A stretch of 64,000 nucleotides of DNA from CAIYRG01 sp963747255 (GTDB taxonomy: Bacteria > Pseudomonadota > Alphaproteobacteria > Micropepsales > Micropepsaceae). The notes under the pieces are model-generated. The model worked only from the letters and a program-made list of their open reading frames with translations. It did not search any database and was not told the origin of the DNA. The stretch is taken from contig CAVVEG010000018.1 in assembly GCA_963747255.1 (NCBI GenBank), positions 62,001-126,000 on the forward strand, in the 5' to 3' direction. A program made the position numbers and the translations under genes. Positions 16,098 to 25,132 of the stretch are shown in pieces. Every line of letters begins with the position of its first letter. Position 1 is the stretch's first letter.

Positions 16098-17195
16098 GTG
16101 GCCGCCGCCGTGACGGCGCAGGAAATGACCGTTCAGGAGGCAATCATCTCCGCAATGAAAATGGACGCCGGCGTGGGGGCTCATAATAAGCGGAACATAA
16201 AGCACACAGAAAGTTCGGATATCGCAGAGACGGTTGGCGTCGGGGACTCCACCGTCTATCGGACCAAACGCCGCTTCGTGGAAGCCAATCTGGAAGGTGC
16301 TTTGTGCGAAGAGCCACGGCCCGGCGCGGAACGCAAGCTCACGGGCAGGGAAGAAGCCCTGCTGGTGGCGACGGCCTGCTCGAAACCGCCGGCCGGCCGC
16401 GCCCGCTGGACGCTGGAATTGCTGGCTGGCGAGATGGTCAGATTGACCAGCCATGAAGACCTCTCCCGCGAGACGGTACGCCGGCGGCTGGCCGAGAACG
16501 ATTTGAAGCCATGGCGCAAGGACATGTGGTGCATTCCCAAGGTCGATGCCGAATATGTCGCCCGCATGGAAGATGTGCTCGACCTCTATGCGGAGGCGCC
16601 CGATCCCAGGCGCCCGGTGGTCTGCTTCGACGAAAGCCCAACCCAACTGATCGGCGAGGTGCGCCAACCCATCCCCGCCAAGCCCGGACAGCTGGAACGT
16701 TACGACTGCGAGTATAAACGCAACGGTACGGCCAATCTCTTCGTCTTCCTGGATGTCCACAGGCCGTGGCGCAAAGTGAAGGTCACAGAGCGGCGGACGG
16801 CGGAGGACTTCGCCCAGTGCATGCGCGAGATCAGCGATGTTCACTTCCCGGAAGCCGAGAAAATTCGCGTTGTGATGGACAATCTGTCCACGCACTCTCC
16901 AAGCGCGCTATATCAGGCGTTCCCGCCAGCCGAGGCACGGCGCGTGCTCCGGCGGCTCGAGTTTCATTACACACCGAAGCATGCGAGCTGGCTCAACATG
17001 GTCGAAATCGAGATCGGCGTCCTGCGCACGCAATGTCTCGATCGGCGCATCGACAACCACGATCGGCTCGTCTCCGAAATCGCAGCCTGGGAACGCCAGC
17101 GCAACAACAGTCGGGCTCGCATAAACTGGATGTTCACCGCAGAAAAAGCCCGCGAAAAAATGGCGCGAGCCTACCCATCCGCTGCCAAGGAGTGA
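16098..17195 (+). CDS. IS630-family transposase, probably 5' truncated
   Basis: A 365-residue frame. From about residue 38 on it is a normal IS630 DDE transposase: HTH (SSDIAETVGVGDSTVYRTKR), a linker HTH (DLSRETVRRRLAENDL), then the catalytic aspartates in VVCFDESPTQ and VVMDNLSTH and the glutamate in HASWLNMVEIE. The first 37 residues do not resemble the family and seem to be host sequence fused in frame, so the element has probably lost its 5' end. A CTAG lies at 17214-17217 next to the right end; I see no matching left inverted repeat. Mobility is doubtful. Confidence 0.85.
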   Translation: MAAAVTAQEMTVQEAIISAMKMDAGVGAHNKRNIKHTESSDIAETVGVGDSTVYRTKRRFVEANLEGALCEEPRPGAERKLTGREEALLVATACSKPPAGRARWTLELLAGEMVRLTSHEDLSRETVRRRLAENDLKPWRKDMWCIPKVDAEYVARMEDVLDLYAEAPDPRRPVVCFDESPTQLIGEVRQPIPAKPGQLERYDCEYKRNGTANLFVFLDVHRPWRKVKVTERRTAEDFAQCMREISDVHFPEAEKIRVVMDNLSTHSPSALYQAFPPAEARRVLRRLEFHYTPKHASWLNMVEIEIGVLRTQCLDRRIDNHDRLVSEIAAWERQRNNSRARINWMFTAEKAREKMARAYPSAAKE

Positions 17196-17235
17196 TAACA
17201 CTGTGCAGAGGTACTAGGAGCCCGTCAAGGTCCCT

Positions 17236-17880
17236 TCAAGCAGCGAACTCGGTTGTAAACGCGATAAAATGTAAACTCGCGGCCAGAAGTACGAGCGCGT
17301 GCCAGATTGCGTTGTGGAAGCGAACGCGCTCAAGGAGGTGGACACCGGTACCGACGGAATAAGCTACCCCGCCCAGAAAAAGGAGGATCACAGTTGCTTC
17401 CCTGGTTTCCGATGCGAGGGGGCCAATCACAATAATTCCAATCCAGCCCAGAAGAAGGTAGAGCGCCAGCTTCATTCGCTGATAGCGATGAGGGTAGGCG
17501 AGAGCAAGAACAACGCCGGCTACTGCGCCAAGCCATACGAACACGCCCAACGCGGTAGCGTCGTAGTCAGGTAGACGGTTCACCAGCAAGGGCGTGTAAG
17601 TGCCAGCGATCATGACGAAGATCGCCGCGTGGTCCAAGCGCCGCGCAATCTCCTTCGAAGGGATGGGTGGAAGCATATTGTAAAGCGCCGAAGCGCCCAG
17701 CATCGCGACGAGCCCGACGCAATAAACTGTCAGGCTGAGGGTTAGTGCTATCCCTGATGTATTATACAGCAGCCACATGCTTGCGACGGGTGCGGCGACA
17801 ATTCCGACCACATGTATGCCGTTATCAATTCGGCGTTCGGCTCTTGTGTGGGAGGGAAACTGGTGGGCAACCGTTTTCAT
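17236..17880 (-). CDS. Hemolysin III / YqfA (PAQR-like membrane protein)
   Basis: A 214-residue seven-helix membrane protein of the hemolysin III (YqfA/PAQR) family: GIHVVGIVAAPVA in the first helix, SALYNMLPP, RRLDHAAIFVMIAGTYTPLL, and IWHALVLLAASLHFIA in the last helix. These supply the conserved Ser/Asp/His residues proposed to bind zinc in the family. The start was chosen at the ATG giving the usual length; the longer frame adds 64 residues without family similarity. Bacterial members influence membrane lipid homeostasis; the hemolysin name is historical. Confidence 0.88.
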   Translation of the reverse strand: MKTVAHQFPSHTRAERRIDNGIHVVGIVAAPVASMWLLYNTSGIALTLSLTVYCVGLVAMLGASALYNMLPPIPSKEIARRLDHAAIFVMIAGTYTPLLVNRLPDYDATALGVFVWLGAVAGVVLALAYPHRYQRMKLALYLLLGWIGIIVIGPLASETREATVILLFLGGVAYSVGTGVHLLERVRFHNAIWHALVLLAASLHFIAFTTEFAA

Positions 17881-18177
17881 TCGGGAATCTCGATCCGGCT
17901 CGGCCAATTGGCTTTCGTCACAAAGGCTTACTTGGAAGCAGTCGAAGAACCCTTCGGCGCGGATATCGACAACTACGCTCGATTGGTGAAAATTTATGGT
18001 CCCGCACCCGAAGGACAACGCCGCTACAGTCCCGCCGAATGCATTGGGGCGATCAAGATCGAAAATGGCCAAGGTGCTGGAAGATTGGGAAGCCGCCCAG
18101 GCGTAGGGGCTAGGGGAGAGCGGCAGATCCTTACAACCAGCGATGCGGAAGGTGCGGAGGGTAGGCTTCGATTGTTC

Positions 18178-18342
18178 CTATGCGCGCCCACGGCCAAATA
18201 CGAACAGCACCACGGCGATGATCAGGACTACGCCGAGTATGCTCATCCCGCCGCCCGTACCGTAGTGGGAATATCCGTAATAACCTCCGCCTAAACCGCC
18301 GAACAAGATCAGCAGAACGACAATGATCAGGATTGTGTCCAT
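18178..18342 (-). CDS. DUF3309-like small membrane protein
   Basis: A 54-residue protein: hydrophobic helix (DTILIIVVLLILFGGLGGG), a glycine/tyrosine-rich hinge (YYGYSHYGTGGG), a second helix (LGVVLIIAVVLFVF) and a short RGR tail. This is the DUF3309 pattern. An AAGGAACT ribosome-binding site fixes the start at the internal ATG. A second, more canonical member is encoded at 31965-32126. Function is unknown; such proteins sit in stress-response neighbourhoods in rhizobia. Confidence 0.75.
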   Translation of the reverse strand: MDTILIIVVLLILFGGLGGGYYGYSHYGTGGGMSILGVVLIIAVVLFVFGRGRA

Positions 18343-18368
18343 GACAGTTCCTTTCGTGAATATGACCA

Positions 18369-18476
18369 TCAAATGATGGGATGACCCGCCGACGCTCCAG
18401 CACCATCACCAATTGTGGCGCGAAACGGTTTCGGATCGAATACCGTGTGCATCAAAGGATCACCGATCTGCAGCAT
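18369..18476 (-). pseudogene. Crp/Fnr regulator N-terminal stub (duplicate of 32233-32955)
   Basis: A 35-codon frame beginning MLQIGDPLMHTVFDPKPF is nearly identical to the start of the intact Crp/Fnr gene at 32233-32955. After about 23 residues it shifts frame (two extra bases relative to the intact copy) and ends. It is the broken edge of the segmental duplication and encodes no DNA-binding domain. Confidence 0.8.
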
Positions 18477-18533
18477 ACGCAAAAGTCCTTCCCGGTTTTG
18501 CGGTTCTTCCGCACATGGCGCCGTGAGCAGAGC

Positions 18534-19367
18534 CTATGGTTGAAGCGGATCGACACCCGGCTTGCGTCCACTCAGGGCAAACAGCACTGTAAATCGCGCC
18601 CCCTGGTTGTTATCACCCGGGCCGAACCGCAACGCACCTCCGATGCGTTCGACGAAAAACCGGATGATTTTCAATCCCAACCCTTTACTGGCGGCCGGAT
18701 CGAATCCTTCCGGCAAAACCGGCCCATCATTGGAAACCGACAATGCGTAGCCGCCCATCGGCGCGGCCTCCAGCCGGACGCTGATGCGGCCCATTCCGTA
18801 TTTGGCAGCGTTCGTGACCAGTTCGTTGACGACAAAAGCCAGCGGAGCGCCGACGACGGTGGGGAGATCGAGTTCAATCGCCTCGACCCAGATGGCTGGT
18901 TCCGGACCCGTCACCGGGGACACCATCCTGGAGAGATCGTTACAGAGATCATCGAGGCAGTGCTTGAACGCGATGTTTTGCACACCGTCAAAGCTATGCA
19001 GACGCCGGTGCACGCGCTCGATCATCGCGACGCGATTGCCCGCAACGGCCAATTGCGACGCGATCTCGGCGCTCGCCGATGTTCGGCTCTGCAGCGAAAG
19101 CATGCTCACGATCATCTGCAGGCCGTTCAGCAATCGATGATCGGACTCTTTGGCTAAAAGCTCTTGTTGCAGGATCAGAATATCTTTTTGGCAAAGCAGA
19201 GCTGAATCATGGGCCAGAGCCGCTCGCAGCTGAAACTCCACATCGTTACGGGCACTCAGTTCGCGTTCATAGCTCGCGACCGAACGGCGCTCCGGATTTC
19301 TAACCGGGTTTATAAATCTCGAATTTGGAGAGAAGCCAGCGTAGTCCTGCAAATCTGTCAGCGTCAT
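18534..19367 (-). CDS. HisKA_2/HWE-type sensor histidine kinase, soluble
   Basis: A 277-residue kinase with no membrane span. It has an N-terminal helical region, a dimerisation box with the phospho-accepting His in KESDHRLLNGLQMI, and an HATPase_c domain with N-box FVVNELVTNAAKYG and G-box SKGLGLKIIRFFVERIGG. The H-box and small size place it in the HisKA_2/HWE group common in alphaproteobacteria. No sensor domain is obvious. The second ATG of the frame was chosen because GGAAG lies nine bases before it and because an FNR/FixK box at 19430-19443 would put a transcription start after the first ATG. No response regulator gene is adjacent. The 3' end is duplicated at about 32990-33162. Confidence 0.85.
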   Translation of the reverse strand: MTLTDLQDYAGFSPNSRFINPVRNPERRSVASYERELSARNDVEFQLRAALAHDSALLCQKDILILQQELLAKESDHRLLNGLQMIVSMLSLQSRTSASAEIASQLAVAGNRVAMIERVHRRLHSFDGVQNIAFKHCLDDLCNDLSRMVSPVTGPEPAIWVEAIELDLPTVVGAPLAFVVNELVTNAAKYGMGRISVRLEAAPMGGYALSVSNDGPVLPEGFDPAASKGLGLKIIRFFVERIGGALRFGPGDNNQGARFTVLFALSGRKPGVDPLQP

Positions 19368-19429
19368 GCCGTCGGCTTCCTTCTGCCTTAAGCGCCTCGT
19401 CAATGTGCCCCGGAGATCGGCAAATTGTT

Positions 19430-19443
19430 TTGACGCAAATCAA
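19430..19443. promoter_or_regulatory. FNR/FixK-type box upstream of the histidine kinase
   Basis: TTGACGCAAATCAA fits TTGAC-N4-ATCAA. It lies 62 bases before the chosen kinase start, the right distance for a class II activator site, and overlaps the stop codon of the upstream small gene. This site lies in the segment deleted from copy B. Confidence 0.6.
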
Positions 19444-19808
19444 CTATGTCTGCTGCCGGACATTTCATGGCGCTCCAATGCTTCCGCTTCCTGAGCAAGC
19501 GTGGCGGCATGGGAAGCGACAGTTTTCCTTATCACCCCGTCGATCTCCTTGTTCGCGGCGGCAATCGCGAGGTAACACAACCGGCGCATTTCTTCTGGCG
19601 TTTGCGCCTGAGACTGGCAGTAGCTAAGGATCAGGCGGGTGTTGTCCCACACCTCAACCTTTTCGGCTTGCGGGTAGCCGACGAACAGACCGAGAGCGTG
19701 GTCGCATGCCGCTCCATCGTTCTCGCTCTCGACGACACGCCAGGCGACAGTGGCGCCATCCTTCTGCACGAAATAACAGCGGTAAATGCCTATAGTCGGC
19801 CTCCGCAT
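19440..19808 (-). CDS. Hypothetical protein, 122 aa
   Basis: A cytoplasmic protein with a compact N-terminal alpha/beta region (RPTIGIYRCYFVQKDGATVA then AEKVEVWDNTRLILSY) and a helical C-terminal tail. It resembles small alphaproteobacterial proteins of about 60-80 residues that begin YRCYF and end EVWD, of unknown role. The ATG chosen is preceded by GGAG 13 bases upstream; a 27-codon longer frame also exists. The first half of the gene is copied at about 33166-33293, where it is fused to kinase sequence and broken. Confidence 0.55.
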   Translation of the reverse strand: MRRPTIGIYRCYFVQKDGATVAWRVVESENDGAACDHALGLFVGYPQAEKVEVWDNTRLILSYCQSQAQTPEEMRRLCYLAIAAANKEIDGVIRKTVASHAATLAQEAEALERHEMSGSRHS

Positions 19809-19910
19809 TGATGAACGTCGTCTCCGCACGATGGCGCGCGCAAAAAAAAGCAAAGAATCGAGTGCCGCGCCAGCAAATGCCCCAAACAAATTCAGCGGCC
19901 GCGCGCAATA

Positions 19911-20225
19911 ATGAAGATCACCATAGTCACTCTGCGAACGAATGTCGATGCTGTTCGTCTGCTGTCAGACATAGCTCTTGCTTCGCCCGTCATGAGAGCG
20001 CAGCGTGCGAGGCTTTCGTGTTGGCGAATATTCGATCCAACGGCCGCACCCTTATTGGCTAGCGAAACTGCCGACGCGAAAGCACAGATCGGCAGACGAG
20101 CCTATGAAATGTATGAGCGCCACGGCCGCAACGACGGTCACGCGGTTCAGGACTGGCTCGAGGCGGAGCGAGCGATCAGGAGCGAACAAACCCGCTACAG
20201 CCAATCGGCCCAGCCGAAAGAATGA
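19911..20225 (+). CDS. DUF2934 domain protein
   Basis: A 104-residue frame whose C-terminal half has the DUF2934 motif: GRRAYEMYERHGRNDGHAV followed by QDWLEAERAI. DUF2934 is a short helical module of unknown function common in soil bacteria. The start is uncertain (ATG at 19911 or 19992; neither has a good ribosome-binding site). Its stop overlaps the ppk2 start by ATGA, so the two are translationally coupled. The 5' part lies in the duplicated segment. Confidence 0.65.
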   Translation: MKITIVTLRTNVDAVRLLSDIALASPVMRAQRARLSCWRIFDPTAAPLLASETADAKAQIGRRAYEMYERHGRNDGHAVQDWLEAERAIRSEQTRYSQSAQPKE

Positions 20226-21097
20226 CGATGAAAATACATTCAAAGGACTTTCGCGTCGGGGAGGGAGAAGACGTCAACCTCAAAAAGCGGCCGACGAAGG
20301 TTGAGCCGGTTTACAAATCGAAGGCGCAATACGAGACACTACTGATGGAGCACGTTGCGCAACTCAGTTTGCAACAGCAATTACTCTACGCCTCCAACCG
20401 CCATGCCATCCTGCTGATCTTTCAGGCGATGGATGCGGCAGGAAAGGACGGAGCCATCAGGCATGTGATGTCCGGGGTTAACCCGCAGGGTTGCCAGGTG
20501 TTCAGCTTCAAACATCCCAGCGCCGCCGAGTTGGAGCACGACTTTCTTTGGCGCACCACGCGCGATCTGCCGGAACGCGGCCGGATCGGCATCTTCAACC
20601 GATCCTATTACGAAGAGGTGCTGATCGTCCGAGTCCATCCCGAGATTCTCTGCAGCGAGGGACTCCCCGATGCACTGCATCATGAAAAGCAGGCCTGGCA
20701 TGCGCGCTATCGCTCCATCGTCGATTTGGAAAAACACCTGTTCTGTAACGGAACCCGCATCGTCAAGTTCTATCTCCACCTCTCGAAAGAAGAGCAGCGA
20801 AAGCGCTTCCTCGAACGCATCGACGAGCCGGAAAAGAATTGGAAATTCAGTCTGGCGGACATCGAAGAGCGAAAATTCTGGAAGCAGTACATGAAGGCGT
20901 ATGAGGAATGTCTCAGTGCGACAAGCACACAGGATTCTCCCTGGTATATCGTGCCCGCTGATGACAAAGAGAACGCCCGGCTAATCGTCTCCCAGATTGT
21001 CCTCGATACCTTCGAGGAGCTTAAGATGGCTTACCCCACGGTGACCGCACAACGCCGTCGCGAATTGATGTCGATCCGCAAGCGGCTTGCAAAGTGA
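20222..21097 (+). CDS. ppk2: Polyphosphate kinase 2 (PPK2)
   Basis: A 291-residue PPK2-family enzyme. It has the Walker A motif QAMDAAGKDG (68-77), the Walker B region with NRSYYEEVL (126-134), and a lid with arginines in HLSKEEQRKRFLERID, then EKNWKFS. PPK2 transfers phosphate between polyphosphate and nucleotides; one-domain enzymes of this type mainly regenerate (d)NTP or NDP from polyP. A start six bases downstream is also possible. It is coupled to a DUF2934 gene. PPK2 genes often sit beside N-ATPase or universal stress genes, and a remnant of an N-ATPase gamma gene lies immediately downstream in antisense. Confidence 0.92.
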   Translation: MTMKIHSKDFRVGEGEDVNLKKRPTKVEPVYKSKAQYETLLMEHVAQLSLQQQLLYASNRHAILLIFQAMDAAGKDGAIRHVMSGVNPQGCQVFSFKHPSAAELEHDFLWRTTRDLPERGRIGIFNRSYYEEVLIVRVHPEILCSEGLPDALHHEKQAWHARYRSIVDLEKHLFCNGTRIVKFYLHLSKEEQRKRFLERIDEPEKNWKFSLADIEERKFWKQYMKAYEECLSATSTQDSPWYIVPADDKENARLIVSQIVLDTFEELKMAYPTVTAQRRRELMSIRKRLAK

Positions 21098-21425
21098 GCG
21101 CTTGTGGAACACCCACAGAGGCGCGTGCTCGCCTTTGTCCCGATGCGCTTCGCTTTCAATTTGAATTTGTCCGACGAGCGGGGTGATGGCCTGGACGGAG
21201 TTCGGCACCCTGAACAGACCGACCAGCGCCAGGCCCGCATCCGCCAGGCGTGCATGAACGCGCTCGCCGACCGCCCAGACCCGAGCTTTGCCGGGCATCG
21301 CCACGAGGGTCTTGACGGCATAATCGGCCACAACGTCGTTAAACTGCCCCACCAGTCCCTGATCAGACCCGAAAACGATCGCGCTTATCGCACCAGCATG
21401 GGTTGGTTCTTTCCGTTCCACCGAG
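21098..21425 (-). pseudogene. N-type ATP synthase gamma subunit fragment
   Basis: About 105 codons on the minus strand read as the central part of an F1 gamma subunit of the alternative Na+/H+ N-ATPase kind: AIVFGSDQGLVGQFNDVVAD, VWAVGERVHARLADAG, VPNSVQAITPLVGQI and WVFHKRS. Both ends are missing; it abuts the ppk2 stop on one side and IS701 debris on the other. No other N-ATPase genes are present. It appears to be what remains of an atp operon deleted by recombination around the IS elements. Confidence 0.7.
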
Positions 21426-21463
21426 GTCCGTGCCAGACCGGTCTCACGAAAGCACGTACCGTA

Positions 21464-23126
21464 GTCTTACTGCGTCATAAATTTTTGCGCTGTGCCGGAC
21501 GTGCGATTGGAGCGGCGCAGCATGGACATCGCGGCAGACTTTCTGACGAGGAGCCGATGGATCACCAGCGGTCGTACGCATGGTCGAATTGAGTTTGAAG
21601 TTATGTCGAGGGCGCGTTGGGGGCGCTAGCGGCGGAGCGGTCTGGGTTCCAACCTTGCGGGATACGGCAGGCGCCTGGAACAGCCCGGTGGCACGAGACG
21701 CTAGAGCGGGGAATCGTCTCCCGTTCGGAGATCACCGCGAATGCGTAGGCCGGCGATGCAGAGCAGTGGCGTGATGCATGTAATCCGCGCCATCCACGCC
21801 CCTCAAAATGCCCAGAGCCCGACCTCCTGGCTCGAGGTCGCTAGATAGTCGCGCTCAGGATACGCCAGCGCAGCTCCGGTCAGATGGACCTGGATCAGTT
21901 GAAGGCACGGCTTTTCCAGGCAGTGTCGAGAGCCAGTATTTGGCCGGCTCGTAGTCCGGCAATATTGCGGCCAGCTCGGCAGAGCAGGCCATTCTTCCAG
22001 GCGGCGGTGTCGTTGCTGAGATTGCCAACCGCGATGCCGGTCTGCCGGCACGCCTATCGTTTGTATAAGCGCGGATGACAGCGGCCGCAGATGCCTTCGA
22101 CGCCATGATGGTCACGGCAGGCGTGCCTGAGGCAGATTCGGCTTCAAGACCAAACCCGAGATTGCGCTCGAGCGATTCCGTGCGGCGCATCAGGCCTGGG
22201 CTGCCGTCGCTGGCGGATCAATGCTGATGGACGCAGCGGCTCCGTACTGGCGCCAACACCCAACTGCGTATGGACATCTCGGCATTAGGGCTGACTTACG
22301 TAGCGGGCATTCTGCCGAACACCTCGTGTTGGCGCCAGTTAGCGCCGGAGCCGCTGCGTCCATAAGCAATTGGTCTGGCCAGGGACGGCCGCCCAGGCTG
22401 ATGCGCCGCGACGGCAATCATCGGCGCGGTCTCGGTCAATGGAACTCGCGCTGAACTTGCCCGCAAGAGCCTGGCGTACCATCAAGTGGCGCGAAGGCGA
22501 TCGGCCGAACACGCTGTCGTCGCGGCATTTGCACGGATTCGCGTGCGGGCAGCCCATCGCGATTACAATCTCAGCAAGAGCCACCTGGAAGATTGGCCTG
22601 CTCATCGAGCTGGCCCAAAGGTGACAACGAGCCACGCCAACAGTACTGCGCGTCTCGACACTGCTCGGGAAAGACCTGTGTCTTCAATGATCTAGGCTCG
22701 ATCGGCCCAAGATCTGCGATCCTGGCAGTATCGTAGCGCGACTGATCAAGACCCTCAAGTCAGGAGCGTCGGGCTCACCGGCGATAATGCAGCGGGCGCT
22801 GGATGCTGCGCGGATCGCCCTCATCAGGCCACGCTGTGCATCGCGGCCTATCGGTTCCACGCTCTCGCGCACGCAGGGCAGACGATTCAGGCCCGTGCAG
22901 CAATCTCGTGCCACCGGGCTGTTCCAGGCTCCTGCCGTTCGCCGAAGCGTTACAAACCCAGCAGGCTCCGCCGCTGCGCTCGAACGGCACTTCCAAACTC
23001 GCATTGCAGACCATGCGACGACGGCTGGTCTCTCGGCCCCTCGTCAGAAGTCTGCCGCGATGTCCATGATACGCCGCTCCAATCGCACGATCCGGCACAG
23101 CGCAAAAATTTATGACGCAGTAAGAC
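21464..23126. mobile_element. Head-to-head inverted pair of decayed IS701-family elements
   Basis: Both outer ends read GTCTTACTGCGTCATAAATT followed by TTTGCGCTGTGCCGGA, one on each strand, and similarity continues inward for hundreds of bases. The arms (21464-22259 and 22326-23126) meet at a near-perfect inverted repeat (22227-22259 / 22326-22363) around a 66-base spacer. Translations give IS701 transposase pieces: PAKYWLSTLPGK on the minus strand of the left arm, and RAWRTIKWREGD then ARIRVRAAHRDYN on the plus strand of the right arm. All are interrupted by stops and frameshifts, and the right arm has an internal deletion. No active transposase remains. Confidence 0.75.
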
Positions 23127-23128
23127 TA

Positions 23129-24182
23129 GAGCGTTTTCACGATTGATGGAAATCGGAGGGATTTCCTATTCGGGGCGATTTCTGATTCGTGGTTCTCATG
23201 ATTGATTTCGGGATGAGGACCAAAATGGGCAGGCCGTATTCGCAGGATTTGCGTGATCGCGTGCTGGTTTCGATCGATGGCGGGATGTCTGCTTCAGAGG
23301 CGGCCGAGCTGTTCCGGGTCGATGTGTCCTACATTTACAAGGTGCTGATCCGGCGGCGCACGACCGGGATCACGACGGCGCGGCCCTGGGCGGCGGGTGC
23401 GCGGCCCAAGCTCAAGGACCACGAGGAGAGGCTGCGCGGCCACGTCACAGAGTTCTCCGATGCAACGCTTGAAGAGATCCGGGCATGGCTCATGGCCGAG
23501 CATGACCTCAAGGTGAGCATCGGCTGTCTTTGGAACACGCTCAAGCGGATGCGATTGCCGTTAAAAAAAAGTCGCAGCACGCCGCCGAGCAAGACCGCGA
23601 AGACGTCGCCGAGGAGCGCAGAGCCTGGCATGCGGCTCAAGGCGAGCTGAACATGGAGCGTCTCGTCTTCATCGACGAGACCGGCGCACAAACCAACATG
23701 GCACGGCGCTACGGGCGGGCGCCGCGCGGCGAGCGTCTCATCTCGAAAGTGCCGTGGGGACATTGGAAGACCATTACCTTCGTCGCCGCCCTCAAATGGG
23801 ACCGCATTACGGCGCCTGCTGTCTTCGACGGCCCGATGGATGGGGATTGTTTCCTTGCCTATGTCGAGCAGGTCCTCGCACCGGCGCTTCTGCCGGGCGA
23901 CATTGTCGTCATGGACAATCTCGCAAGCCACAAGGTCGCCGGCATCGAGGAGGCCATCGAGGCAACGGGCGCTGCGTTGCGATATCTGCCGCCCTATTCA
24001 CCCGACCTCAATCCGATCGAACAGGCGATCTCGAAGCTCAAATCACATCTGCGCAAGGATGCCGCGCGAACTCTCGAAACCCTCATCGAGGCGATCGCAA
24101 ACGCACTCAAAAAGTTCACACCGCAAGAGTGCGCCAACTTCATCACAAATGCCGGCTATCGCCACCAATTATGAAAATGCTC
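23129..24182 (+). mobile_element. Complete IS630-family insertion sequence
   Basis: Imperfect 21-bp terminal inverted repeats, GAGCGTTTTCACGATTGATGG at the left and GAGCATTTTCATAATTGGTGG (reverse complement) at the right, bound a 1,054-bp element. It is flanked by TA within CTAG on both sides, the target duplication typical of IS630/Tc1-mariner elements. It inserted directly at the edge of the IS701 remnant. Confidence 0.85.
23225..24174 (+). CDS. IS630-family transposase made by -1 frameshift
   Basis: The first frame (start MGRPYSQDLRDRVLVSID after a GAGG ribosome-binding site) carries the N-terminal helix-turn-helix and ends at 23650. The second, in the -1 phase, carries the catalytic part with FIDETGAQTNM, VVMDNLASHK and the glutamate in YSPDLNPIEQAIS. 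The frames join at a run of eight adenines (23563-23570, TTA AAA AAA AGT), a classical slippery site, giving one protein of about 315 residues. Programmed frameshifting at A-rich slippery sites is established for several IS630 elements. All three acidic catalytic residues are present, so the element could be active. Confidence 0.88.
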
Positions 24183-24292
24183 TAGCCCCAGCTCCACGGT
24201 CCGATAGTAGTCCGCGCGCGGCTGCCATACACAAGTCAGGTACAGTCACATTCGCCGCAATAGAGCGCGTCTCGCTCTCCGCTCTCAAATTC

Positions 24293-24448
24293 CTAGTCAT
24301 TGCGTAATGCCTTCCGTCTTTCGCGTTCCCGCGCGAGCAGTTCTTCCAGCTTCTTGCGCCTGGATAGATCGGTTTCGCCTGCAATCTGCCTTTGGAATTG
24401 AGCGATGTTATGCTCAAAAGCCTCTGAAATCAGTTTTCGGGTCGGCAC
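24293..24448 (-). CDS. Small helical protein, 51 aa, GTG start
   Basis: A short charged protein (VPTRKLISEAFEHNIAQFQR, then LSRRKKLEELLARERERRKA) predicted to be almost entirely helical and rich in Glu, Arg and Lys. A GGAG ribosome-binding site seven bases before the GTG supports translation. I do not recognise a named family. It precedes the DUF3096 and CsbD genes on the same strand only in the sense of order; the spacing between them is 70-75 bases. Confidence 0.45.
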   Translation of the reverse strand: MPTRKLISEAFEHNIAQFQRQIAGETDLSRRKKLEELLARERERRKALRND

Positions 24449-24520
24449 GATTCGTCTCCATTGAAAAGGGACGGGAAGAGGGCGCTGCCTTCGGTGCAGA
24501 ACCCGACAATTCGAGATGTG

Positions 24521-24673
24521 CTATTGAATGATCAGGTGGGGCCAGAGGCCCGCCACGCCGATCAAGATCAGATAGATCGCCACAAAAAAACTGAGGAAGC
24601 GCGGCACCAGCAGGATCAGGATCCCGATGATCAGCGCTACCAACGGCTGAACGAGAAGAATATCGACGTTCAT
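24521..24673 (-). CDS. DUF3096-like small membrane protein
   Basis: A 50-residue protein with two hydrophobic helices: VQPLVALIIGILILLVPR and LSFFVAIYLILIGVAGLW. The QPxVALIxGILIL..P pattern with the second helix ending in a short tail is the DUF3096 signature. The ribosome-binding site is weak. Function unknown; the family often accompanies CsbD and other stress-induced small proteins, as here. Confidence 0.75.
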   Translation of the reverse strand: MNVDILLVQPLVALIIGILILLVPRFLSFFVAIYLILIGVAGLWPHLIIQ

Positions 24674-24747
24674 GATTTGAAGCGGCCATGCAAAATCTGC
24701 GAAAGGTCTTGGGTGTCGATACCCGTTTGTAGAGGAAGAAATTGCCC

Positions 24748-24921
24748 CTACTTCCCGCGGAGCGTGTCTTTGAGGCCGCCGACAGCGTTCTGAATCTTTC
24801 CCTCTATCTTGTCGGTCTTGCCCTCGGACTCGAGCTTGGCGTCACCAACCGCCTTGCCGATGGCCTGCTTGACGGCGCCTTTGACTTGTTTCGCCGATCC
24901 GACGACGCGGTCCTTGTCCAT
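24748..24921 (-). CDS. CsbD family stress protein
   Basis: A 57-residue hydrophilic helical protein with the CsbD repeat-like pattern: GSAKQVKGAVKQAIGKAVGD, KLESEGKTDKIEGKIQNAVG and a final LKDTLRGK. CsbD proteins are general stress proteins of uncertain role in many soil bacteria. GGAAGAG upstream of the ATG is a good ribosome-binding site. It belongs to a run of tiny stress-type genes on the same strand. Confidence 0.88.
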   Translation of the reverse strand: MDKDRVVGSAKQVKGAVKQAIGKAVGDAKLESEGKTDKIEGKIQNAVGGLKDTLRGK

Positions 24922-25132
24922 GATTTCTCTTCCTCTCCAACAAAGCCTCCTGCAACGGTGGCTGATAAATTAAACATACGGAATTGCGAACACGTCTTTC
25001 ATTTCAGCTTGGGCGCAAAGCCAACCGGCGTCTGGTCAATATTGATCACTGCCGCTGGAGCGCTGATTGGATCAGGAGAATCAGTCGGATTGACGCGCCA
25101 ATTTCACGCCCAGACAGACGCGCGCTTGTGCT

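Larger units (their letters stand above)
18394..20031. repeat. Segmental duplication, copy A (long form)
   Basis: The flanks of this segment (about 18394-18690 and 19676-20031) recur at 32872-33162 and 33166-33520 with only scattered substitutions. Copy A retains about 985 bases in the middle, with most of the histidine kinase gene and part of the next gene, that copy B lacks. Both copies have the same orientation, about 14 kb apart. Confidence 0.85.
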
